Assembly (NCBI GenBank): GCA_030590185.1
Contig: JAUUZB010000417.1
Coordinates: 1 to 5,125, forward strand
DNA from: Deltaproteobacteria bacterium
GTDB lineage: Bacteria; Myxococcota; XYA12-FULL-58-9; JAUUZB01
Length of the DNA stretch: 5,125 nucleotides
Reading direction: 5' to 3'
The notes under the pieces are model-generated. The model was not told the DNA's origin, searched no databases, and saw nothing but the letters and a program-made list of their open reading frames with translations. Shown here piece after piece: positions 1 to 5,125 of this stretch. The first letter of the stretch is position 1. Every line of letters starts with the position of its first letter. Both the position numbers and the translations under genes were made by a program.

Positions 1-1178
1 GGCAGGTAGAGCCGCCGCACGATCTGCTCGTAGGTGTCTGGCATGTAGTGCACCCAGAGTTTGAGCGGCACCTCGTCGAGCTCGCCCTGCCAGGGGGAGC
101 GGCAGAGCCCGAGGATGAAGTCCAGCAGGTAGCGCACGTTGGTGGAGAGGTGGCCGCGGTAGTCGGGGTGGGCGCGCTGCACCAGCACGCGCTCCTCGTG
201 CATGCCGCGGCCGATCTCGGACTCGAGGAACTCCTGGAAGGTGGTGACGATGATCTCCACGCAGGCGGTCGGCTCGGCCAGCTCCAGGAACTCCTGATAC
301 AGCCGTGGCACCTCGTCGACGTCCATGCCGCGGAAGCGCAGCACGTCGAGGTAGCGGCCGGTGGGCGGGTTGGCGCTCAGCAGCGCCTTGGGCAGGGTGT
401 AGTCCACCTGCACGTTGACCGCGTTGTACTGGCCGGTGTGGCGCTCCAGCTCCACCACCTGGCAGTCGCCGTTCTGCTCGAGCGCCGCCAGCAGGTGAGG
501 GAAGGCCTGGTCCTCCTCGATCAGCTTCATCCCGACCACGTCGGGGATGGAGAGGACGGGCAGCTCGCTGTGGATGCTGCCCTGCTTGATGCTCTTGATC
601 ACCCGCCGCTCGGCGTGCAGGAACTCCTCGGCCTGCTGGGCCGGCTCGGTGATCAGATCCTGTGGCCGCACACCGGCGTGGAGGGCGCGTTCGGCGGCGA
701 GATCGTCGGCGCTGGCGCGAATGCGCTCGAGCAAAAAATCGACGATCCGCCGGCTGCCCTTCTCAGCGATGCGGCGGAAACGTTTGATACGACAGGCGCC
801 CACGAAGCGCGGTCCGTCCGGGGTCTCGATCACGTAGAAGCCGCCGTCGATCGGCGTATCGCGGTAGAAGTCCTCGGGGAAGCGGCGGTAGCGCGCCAAC
901 ATCTCCTCGATTCGCGGCGAGGTGGCGCTCGGATGCGCCGCTAAGAAATCCTTGATCGCACCCTTGGTGTGCACGACCCGATGGATCGCCTCTTGGCCGT
1001 GCATCTCGCGGAACAGCGTGCGCACCAGGTGGTCGAGCCAGACCCGGGCGATGTAGGTGTTGAAGTTGACGATCCACTTGAGCTCCCGGACATCGCCGGG
1101 GCGGGGTTGGTTGACCATCCAACGCGACAGGATGGCCGCGAACCGGACTCGGTGGACGAAGCTCTCGAGCAACAACAT
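1..1178 (-). CDS. Partial protein with a diverged RelA/SpoT-like nucleotidyltransferase region
   Basis: This reading frame is open on the minus strand from an ATG at 1178-1176 to the left edge; 392 codons are visible and the C-terminus lies outside the window. The start is supported by AGAAGG six bases upstream. Residues 1-180 are mostly helical with no family I recognise. Residues about 184-335 resemble the RelA/SpoT synthetase fold in the right order: a basic helix (R191, R192, K195, K198), then SIPDVVGMKLI (D213, the Mg-binding Asp position), then HTGQYNAVNVQV (Y251, the guanine-stacking Tyr position), then CVEIIVTT (E308, matching the Glu of the EvQIRT motif). Differences from active enzymes are N255 where GYRAVH has His, and Ile and Val where the Gln and Arg of EvQIRT sit. 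No HD hydrolase domain, signal peptide or membrane segment is visible. It could be a (p)ppGpp synthetase, a synthetase using another substrate, or an inactive relative. The reading frame is sure; the fold assignment is inference from motifs. Confidence 0.85.
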   Translation of the reverse strand, partial: MLLLESFVHRVRFAAILSRWMVNQPRPGDVRELKWIVNFNTYIARVWLDHLVRTLFREMHGQEAIHRVVHTKGAIKDFLAAHPSATSPRIEEMLARYRRFPEDFYRDTPIDGGFYVIETPDGPRFVGACRIKRFRRIAEKGSRRIVDFLLERIRASADDLAAERALHAGVRPQDLITEPAQQAEEFLHAERRVIKSIKQGSIHSELPVLSIPDVVGMKLIEEDQAFPHLLAALEQNGDCQVVELERHTGQYNAVNVQVDYTLPKALLSANPPTGRYLDVLRFRGMDVDEVPRLYQEFLELAEPTACVEIIVTTFQEFLESEIGRGMHEERVLVQRAHPDYRGHLSTNVRYLLDFILGLCRSPWQGELDEVPLKLWVHYMPDTYEQIVRRLYL

Positions 1179-1184
1179 GGTCTA

Positions 1185-1190
1185 CCTTCT
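1185..1190 (-). promoter_or_regulatory. Ribosome binding site of the RelA/SpoT-like gene
   Basis: AGAAGG on the minus strand lies six bases before the ATG at 1178. It decides the start of this gene over any in-frame alternative further inside. The same stretch overlaps an AT-rich TGTTATAGA that could be read as an extended -10 element, but the ribosome binding site is the simpler reading. Confidence 0.65.
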
Positions 1191-1232
1191 ATAACAGGTT
1201 GGTCCACCGCGAGCCGAGCGGTTCCGGAGCGC

Positions 1233-1248
1233 TGGGCCGGGACTTGCA
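1233..1248 (+). promoter_or_regulatory. Putative sigma-54 (-24/-12) promoter
   Basis: TGGGCCGGGACTTGCA matches the RpoN consensus TGGCACG-N4-TTGCA at all but two of its fixed positions. The essential GG (1234-1235) and GC (1246-1247) are separated by exactly ten bases. Transcription would begin near 1259, leaving a leader of about 19 bases before the ATG at 1278. No convincing sigma-70 pair was seen on the plus strand in this 99-bp gap. The surrounding DNA is GC-rich, so a chance match remains possible. An activator site would have to lie further upstream, inside the divergent gene. Confidence 0.42.
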
Positions 1249-1277
1249 GGGAGTGCCTGCCTACGGCAACCTCAGGT

Positions 1278-2345
1278 ATGGCCCTGAGCCGAAAGATCCT
1301 CCTGGTCGAGCCCGATCACGTGGCGCGCCAGGCCTTCGTGAGCATCCTCGACGGCCACGGATTCGAAATCGACACAGCCGACAGCGCCGAGGCCGGGTTA
1401 GGCAAGGCCAAGACCGCGACCTACGCGGTGATCGTGCTGGAGGATGACTTGCGGCGCAGCAGCAGCAGCGACCTGCTGCGCCAACTCCGGGAGCTGCAGC
1501 CGGGTGCCACGCCGGTGTTGATCGCCAGCCAGCGCCAGTTCGTTCGGGTGATGGAAGCGGTGAACCTGCACGGCGTGCAGGGCGTGCTCACCAAACCCTT
1601 CAGCCGCGAGCTGTTGGTGGAGACCATGCGCCGCTGCCTGCGCCTCTATGACATCAGCTACGGCCAACACCTGGTGGTGACGGCTCTGCAGCGGTCCTAC
1701 GAAGCCGCGGGCGAGCACCGCCAGGTTCTCGACGAGACGCTTCACCTGGCCACCAACTGGGTGGCCCAACACGCCGCGGGCGGCGAGCACCTGGAGGCGG
1801 AGGCTCTGGCGCGATTGCAGGAGCTGCAGGCCGGGTTCGGCCGCAGCGGACGCCAGGTATTCACCCACCTCGGCGACCTGAACGATCTGTTGCAGCCCCG
1901 GGCCGAGGGCTCGGGGGCGGCATCGGAAGCCGCGGAGCCAGAGCCGGAGCCAGCGGAGGCAACCGCCGGCAAACCGGAGGACAAACGCCGCCACGCCCGC
2001 GTCCCGCTGAGCATCGAGGTCCACCTCGAAACCGGCGACGCGCATTGGATCGGCACCTCCGAGGACATCTCGGTCGGCGGCATGTTGACCCGCAGCGGGC
2101 GCAGCGTGGAGATGGGGAGCGAGCTGGAGGTCGAGTTCCGGCTTCCCGGCAGCGACGCGGCGGTGCGGTGCAGGGCCCGCGCCGCTTGGATCCGTCCCGG
2201 CAAGGGGCCCGCCGGGCGAGGTGTGGTGCCGGGGATCGTGCTACAGTTCATCAACCTCTCGGCCCGGGATGCCGACGCCATCGATCGGTTCGTCACCGCC
2301 TGGGACGACGACGTGCTCGAGCACCTCGAGCAGCTCGCCCGCTGA
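1278..2345 (+). CDS. Receiver-like / PilZ domain protein, predicted c-di-GMP effector
   Basis: The product has 355 residues. Residues 1-125 form a CheY-like receiver: KILLVEPD (acidic E11 and D13), the beta-3 strand YAVIVLE ending at E55, S84 as the conserved Ser/Thr, and K106 followed by Pro. The usual phospho-acceptor Asp aligns with E55, although D56 and D57 follow at once. Residues about 126-215 are helical and unrecognised. A linker rich in Glu, Pro and Ala (about 214-230) leads to a PilZ domain (about 236-340). That domain has an intact R237-xxx-R241 and D263-x-S265-xx-G268, the two motifs that bind cyclic di-GMP, and resembles the Myxococcus PilZ paralogues (TIGR02266 type). There is no output helix-turn-helix and no membrane segment, so it is probably a cytoplasmic effector acting by protein contact, for example on motility or polysaccharide export. 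The ATG at 1278 fits the standard receiver start; the ribosome binding site is weak (CAGG two bases upstream). The gene runs divergently from the RelA/SpoT-like gene. Confidence 0.92.
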   Translation: MALSRKILLVEPDHVARQAFVSILDGHGFEIDTADSAEAGLGKAKTATYAVIVLEDDLRRSSSSDLLRQLRELQPGATPVLIASQRQFVRVMEAVNLHGVQGVLTKPFSRELLVETMRRCLRLYDISYGQHLVVTALQRSYEAAGEHRQVLDETLHLATNWVAQHAAGGEHLEAEALARLQELQAGFGRSGRQVFTHLGDLNDLLQPRAEGSGAASEAAEPEPEPAEATAGKPEDKRRHARVPLSIEVHLETGDAHWIGTSEDISVGGMLTRSGRSVEMGSELEVEFRLPGSDAAVRCRARAAWIRPGKGPAGRGVVPGIVLQFINLSARDADAIDRFVTAWDDDVLEHLEQLAR

Positions 2346-2365
2346 CGCCCGCCGTCAGGCGTCAG
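2342..2365. terminator. Shared hairpin at the convergent gene ends
   Basis: CTGACGCC (2342-2349) and GGCGTCAG (2358-2365) form a perfect 8-bp stem with an 8-base loop. The plus-strand stop TGA (2343-2345) is in the left arm and the minus-strand stop TGA (2364-2362) in the right arm. The two genes are separated by only 16 bases, so this is the only place for a bidirectional terminator. There is no run of T on either side, so it is not a canonical intrinsic terminator; it may pause polymerase or protect 3' ends. Confidence 0.4.
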
Positions 2366-2787
2366 ATGTCGAGGTTCCCCTGCCAGGACTGGCTCGCCAT
2401 CTCCTCGAGGGTGATCTCCTCCAGAACTCCGAGGATGCGTTCGTTGATCAGCACGTAGAGCGGCCGGCAGTCACAGCCATCCGACTTCATGCAGGTCTCC
2501 GGGCTACGTACGCAGTCGACGATGTTCAGACGGCCGACGGTCGCCTCGATGATCTGGTCGAGCCGAATCTCCGTCGGTGGCCGCGCCAACTTGTAGCCCC
2601 CACCTTTCCCGGCGCGACCGCTGAGCAAACCAGCCTGCTTGAGGGAGGCCGCCACTTGATCGAGGTAGCGCCGTGAGATGCCTGTTTGTTCAGAGACGTG
2701 CCCGAGGCTGACGTACTCCGAGCCATTGCCGCGGATGATCTCGAGCATCATCCGTAATCCATATCTAGCGCGCGTCGAGAGCTTCAC
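2362..2787 (-). CDS. Rrf2/IscR-family transcriptional regulator with a cysteine cluster
   Basis: The product is 141 residues, the usual length for the family. It begins (V/M)KLSTRARYGLRMMLEI, the family's signature N-terminus, followed by a winged helix-turn-helix (about 26-55) and the wing motif GKGGGYKLAR (60-69). Cysteines at 92, 99, 105 and 107 lie where IscR has its cluster ligands C92, C98, C104 and H107, so binding of an iron-sulfur cluster is likely. D43 stands where IscR has E43, the residue that tunes operator choice. The GTG at 2787 is chosen over an upstream ATG at 2823 because AAGGAG sits five bases before it and because homologues begin at this Lys-Leu-Ser. No isc, suf or cysteine-synthesis genes are visible, so its targets are unknown. 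It lies 74 bases after the kinase gene on the same strand, probably in one transcript, and ends convergently with the PilZ gene. Confidence 0.95.
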   Translation of the reverse strand: MKLSTRARYGLRMMLEIIRGNGSEYVSLGHVSEQTGISRRYLDQVAASLKQAGLLSGRAGKGGGYKLARPPTEIRLDQIIEATVGRLNIVDCVRSPETCMKSDGCDCRPLYVLINERILGVLEEITLEEMASQSWQGNLDI

Positions 2788-2792
2788 TGCCT

Positions 2793-2798
2793 CTCCTT
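2793..2798 (-). promoter_or_regulatory. Ribosome binding site of the Rrf2 gene
   Basis: AAGGAG on the minus strand, five bases before the GTG at 2787, is the strongest Shine-Dalgarno match in the window. It settles the start codon as GTG rather than the ATG twelve codons upstream, and allows the gene to be translated independently within a transcript from the kinase gene. Confidence 0.85.
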
Positions 2799-2861
2799 TA
2801 CGCTGTTCCCCACCTGTCCGCATCCCCTAGCACCGGCAGGAGCATCACGTCTACCCGTAGC

Positions 2862-5102
2862 TCAAACGTCCGGCCGGTAGGGCATAAACAGCGTCGGTCC
2901 CATCACCTTATCAATGTTGCTGCGCACCCGCGTGGCGAGGTCGTTCATGATCTTGGCCTCGAGGTCCGGTTGGGCTTCGAGCACTGCGAGAAACACGGAG
3001 CCGTCGAGCTCGAGCGCCTCGAGCTCGGTGTGGGCGACCACCGAGGCGGTGCGCGGCACCTGGCGCAGGACCGCGATCTCGCCGAACACGGTGCCAGGCC
3101 CGATGGTCGACAGGCTGGTGCGTGGGCCGCCCTGCTCCGTGAAGACCTCGGCTGAGCCCTGCTTGATGATGAAGATCTGATCGCTGCGCTCCCCCTCCCG
3201 GACCACCAGATCCCCAGGCGCGAAGGTGCGGTGCTCAAAGCGGTCAATCAGGGCGCGGCGGTCTTCGGCGCGCAACAGGCCAAAGGTCTGTGACTTGGCC
3301 ATCACCGTATCGGCGATGCGCTCGCGGTAGAAGCGGGAGAGAATATCGCGGGCGTGGTCGCTGGCGCCCATCACCCGGTCGAAGATGGCGCGGTCGATGG
3401 GCAGCACCGCGACCTCGTCGAGGGCTTCGACGGAAGCGCTACGCGGCGCGCCGGAGAAGAAGCTGTTCTCACCGAAGAAGTCGCCGGCGGTCAGGGAGGA
3501 GAGGTAGATGCGCTGGTCCTCCTCTCCCTCGGCGAGGATCAGCACCCGACCGCGCAGGATGAGGAACATGGTGTTGCCACCCTCACCCTGGTGCACGATC
3601 CGGCTACCGCCGGCGTAGCGCTCACAGGTCGCGGCGCAGGCGAGCTCGGCGAAAGCCTCGCCATCGAGGTGGGAGAGTAGCGGCGTTTGGGCGCCATGGG
3701 TCGAGCGCCGGCGCCTGGGGATCGCCTCAACGACCAACTCGCGCAGGAGGTTGGCGGTGGCGTCCTCGGAGCGGAACAAGTAGGCGTCGAGCTCCTCCTC
3801 TGCGACCTCCGGGACCTGGGTGAGCTCGGCGATCTCGATGCGCAACGCCGCCTGATCCCCGAGCCGCAGCATGCCCTGGGCGCAGAACAGCGCCTCAGCC
3901 AACAGCCTGGCGCGTGCGAACTCCACCGCCGCCACCCGCCAGATAGCGAGGCCGGCCGCGAGCTGACCGGCCGCCTCACACAGCTCGGCCATCTCCACTA
4001 GGGTCCAGAGGTTCGGCTGCTCTCGGAACGACTCGATTGCAGCGCGCAGGGCCGGGCTCCAGGCGGCGTCGTCCGATTGAAGGCGGGGGAGCTCACCCCC
4101 GACGACCACCGACACCTCGGTGTCACGCGGCAGCACCGCCTGCTCCTGATTGAAGGCGCGGGCCGTGATTTGATCGAGCTCCTCGCGGTTGTCCTCGAGA
4201 AAGCTCTGCAGGGTGAAGGAGGTAACGTCTGGGTAGTGACGGGCGCGGTACTTTTGGAGCTCGGTGCCGAGCTCCCTGGCGCTCTGGTAGCGCTCGTCCG
4301 GGTCGACCGCCAGCGCCTTCATCACGATGGCATCTAGTTTGCGTGGGATGCCGTGGCGGTGGGCCGAGGGCTTGGTTACCTCGCCGCTTTGGATCCGCTC
4401 CACGGTCGGGATGTCGATGTGCCGGCCGTAGGCCGCCTCGCCGGTGAGCAATTCCCAGAGCACCAAACCGGCGGAGAAGAGATCGCAGCGCTGATCCACC
4501 ACCTCGCCGCAGGCCTGCTGCGGTGACATGTAGACCAGCTTACCCATCACCGTGCCCGGCTCATCCACGTTCACCGTGGTGCGCGCCTCGGCGATGCCGA
4601 AATCGGTGATCTTGATCGCGCCGCGATAGCCAAGGATGACGTTGCTCGGATTCACGTCGCGGTGAACGATGTTCAGAGGCTCGCCCGCGGCGTCGGTGTG
4701 GGTGTGGGCGTAATCGAGGCCCTGGCAGATCTCACCCACGATGAGCAGCGCCAGCCCGGGGTCGAGGCCTTCGGAATAGACAGACTCGAGCTCGAGCACC
4801 ATGCCCAGGTCACAACCGGCGACGTGCTCCATGGCGAGAAAGTACGATAGACCGACGCGGCCGAAGTCGAAGACCTGAACGATGTTGGGGTGGCTCAGGG
4901 TGATCGCGATCCCGGCCTCGTTGATGAACATCGAGTAGTACTGCTCATCCTTGTTCAGGTCAGAACGGATCTTCTTGATGACGACGATCTTTTCGAAGCC
5001 GTTGATCGCGGCTGAGCGGGCCAGGAAGATCTCGGCCATGCCTCCCACCGCCAGTCGCTCCAGGAGCTGGTAGCGCCCGAAGGTCTCGACCGTCCCCGTC
5101 AT
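2862..5102 (-). CDS. Hanks-type Ser/Thr protein kinase with tandem C-terminal cyclic-nucleotide-binding domains
   Basis: The product has 746 residues. The kinase domain (about 11-285) has the Gly-rich loop VGGMAEIFLA (19-28), ATP lysine K43 in VIKK, helix-C E62, catalytic loop HRDVNPSN (147-154, D149 and N154), and D167-F-G. The APE motif reads SPQ, with Q195 for Glu. Activation-loop T175, T176 and T184 are candidate autophosphorylation sites. A helical, possibly TPR-like region (about 345-460) follows, then an RRRRST site (463-468). Two cyclic-nucleotide-binding domains follow (about 475-600 and 605-730). Their phosphate-binding cassettes are FGENSFFSGAPRSAS (543-557) and FGEIAVLRQVPRTAS (673-687); both keep the Glu and Arg that contact the nucleotide. 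No membrane segment or signal peptide is visible, so it should be cytosolic. I infer that bound cAMP or cGMP controls kinase activity. The ATG at 5102 is preferred; a GTG at 5120 in frame would add six residues. The Rrf2 gene follows on the same strand. Confidence 0.93.
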   Translation of the reverse strand: MTGTVETFGRYQLLERLAVGGMAEIFLARSAAINGFEKIVVIKKIRSDLNKDEQYYSMFINEAGIAITLSHPNIVQVFDFGRVGLSYFLAMEHVAGCDLGMVLELESVYSEGLDPGLALLIVGEICQGLDYAHTHTDAAGEPLNIVHRDVNPSNVILGYRGAIKITDFGIAEARTTVNVDEPGTVMGKLVYMSPQQACGEVVDQRCDLFSAGLVLWELLTGEAAYGRHIDIPTVERIQSGEVTKPSAHRHGIPRKLDAIVMKALAVDPDERYQSARELGTELQKYRARHYPDVTSFTLQSFLEDNREELDQITARAFNQEQAVLPRDTEVSVVVGGELPRLQSDDAAWSPALRAAIESFREQPNLWTLVEMAELCEAAGQLAAGLAIWRVAAVEFARARLLAEALFCAQGMLRLGDQAALRIEIAELTQVPEVAEEELDAYLFRSEDATANLLRELVVEAIPRRRRSTHGAQTPLLSHLDGEAFAELACAATCERYAGGSRIVHQGEGGNTMFLILRGRVLILAEGEEDQRIYLSSLTAGDFFGENSFFSGAPRSASVEALDEVAVLPIDRAIFDRVMGASDHARDILSRFYRERIADTVMAKSQTFGLLRAEDRRALIDRFEHRTFAPGDLVVREGERSDQIFIIKQGSAEVFTEQGGPRTSLSTIGPGTVFGEIAVLRQVPRTASVVAHTELEALELDGSVFLAVLEAQPDLEAKIMNDLATRVRSNIDKVMGPTLFMPYRPDV

Positions 5103-5110
5103 GGCCGCTG

Positions 5111-5119
5111 AATATAGCA
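5111..5119 (-). promoter_or_regulatory. Possible extended -10 element of the kinase gene
   Basis: TGCTATATT on the minus strand matches the extended -10 consensus TGnTATAAT at all but one fixed position and is a sharp AT-rich island in GC-rich DNA. It ends eight bases before the ATG at 5102, so transcription would begin at or very near the start codon. No clear Shine-Dalgarno sequence lies between them, consistent with a leaderless or near-leaderless message. The -35 region is outside the window, so this is tentative. Confidence 0.35.
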
Positions 5120-5125
5120 CCGGCC

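Noticed and set aside
48..944. Plus-strand open frame of 298 codons
   Set aside because: It lies wholly antisense to the RelA/SpoT-like gene, its product is a low-complexity Leu/Val/Gly/Ala/His-rich chain with no domain, and the minus-strand frame has conserved motifs and a ribosome binding site.
1188..1196. TGTTATAGA as an extended -10 for the RelA/SpoT-like gene
   Set aside because: It overlaps the ribosome binding site AGAAGG, has no -35 partner at normal spacing, and would leave only a few leader bases; the ribosome binding site reading is better supported.
969..1277. N-terminal extension of the receiver-PilZ frame by 103 codons from an ATG at 969
   Set aside because: It would overlap the divergent gene and its start region, the added sequence resembles no domain, and the receiver fold begins right at the ATG at 1278.
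1398..2045. Minus-strand open frame of 215 codons opposite the receiver-PilZ gene
   Set aside because: Antisense shadow caused by GC-rich codon bias; the plus-strand frame has clear receiver and PilZ motifs.
2313..2324. Perfect 12-bp palindrome GTGCTCGAGCAC near the end of the PilZ gene
   Set aside because: It is inside coding sequence and comes from GTG, CTC, GAG and CAC codons; similar CTCGAG-rich stretches recur in this window.
2788..2823. ATG at 2823 as the start of the Rrf2 gene
   Set aside because: The strong AAGGAG would then lie inside the coding region, and the family N-terminus starts at the GTG at 2787.
2801..2861. IscR-type operator or own promoter before the Rrf2 gene
   Set aside because: No convincing -35/-10 pair and no palindrome resembling the known IscR sites was found in the gap.
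3005..3027. Perfect 10-bp inverted repeat with a 3-base loop in the kinase gene
   Set aside because: It encodes alternating Glu and Leu residues in the last CNB domain using GAG and CTC codons, which are each other's reverse complement, so the symmetry follows from the protein.
5103..5120. GTG at 5120 as the start of the kinase
   Set aside because: It overlaps the probable -10 element and adds six residues before a typical kinase N-terminus; not excluded because the upstream sequence is cut off.

Overview
The window is GC-rich bacterial chromosomal DNA, densely coding, with no rRNA, tRNA, CRISPR array or mobile element that I can see. The gene types suggest a myxobacterium-like lineage (Myxococcota or another former deltaproteobacterium). 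These are a Hanks-type Ser/Thr kinase whose N-terminus and HRDVNPSN catalytic loop are of myxobacterial style, and a PilZ domain of the kind common in Myxococcus paralogues. A sigma-54-like promoter also fits. This assignment is inference from gene content only.

Layout: (1) From the left edge to 1178, minus strand, is the 5' part of a large gene whose protein has a diverged RelA/SpoT-like nucleotidyltransferase region; its stop lies outside the window. (2) A 99-bp divergent intergenic region (1179-1277) holds a ribosome binding site for gene 1 and a good sigma-54-type -24/-12 match facing gene 2. (3) At 1278-2345, plus strand, is a receiver-like domain with Glu at the usual phospho-Asp position, a helical middle, an acidic linker and a PilZ domain with both c-di-GMP motifs intact. 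(4) At 2346-2361 is a tight convergent junction, where the stop codons of both genes lie in the two arms of one hairpin. (5) At 2362-2787, minus strand, is an Rrf2/IscR-family regulator with four clustered cysteines and a GTG start. (6) At 2862-5102, minus strand, is a 746-residue soluble Ser/Thr kinase carrying two C-terminal cyclic-nucleotide-binding domains. It lies upstream of the Rrf2 gene on the same strand and is probably co-transcribed with it.

The theme is signalling through small nucleotides. One protein should bind cyclic mononucleotides and phosphorylate targets, one should bind c-di-GMP, and one resembles (p)ppGpp synthetases. The kinase looks like a bacterial analogue of cGMP-dependent protein kinase with inverted domain order, including an Arg-rich Ser/Thr site just before the tandem cyclic-nucleotide domains. 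An iron-sulfur-type regulator in the same transcription unit could link it to redox state or iron. Whether the four genes form one pathway cannot be told from sequence alone.
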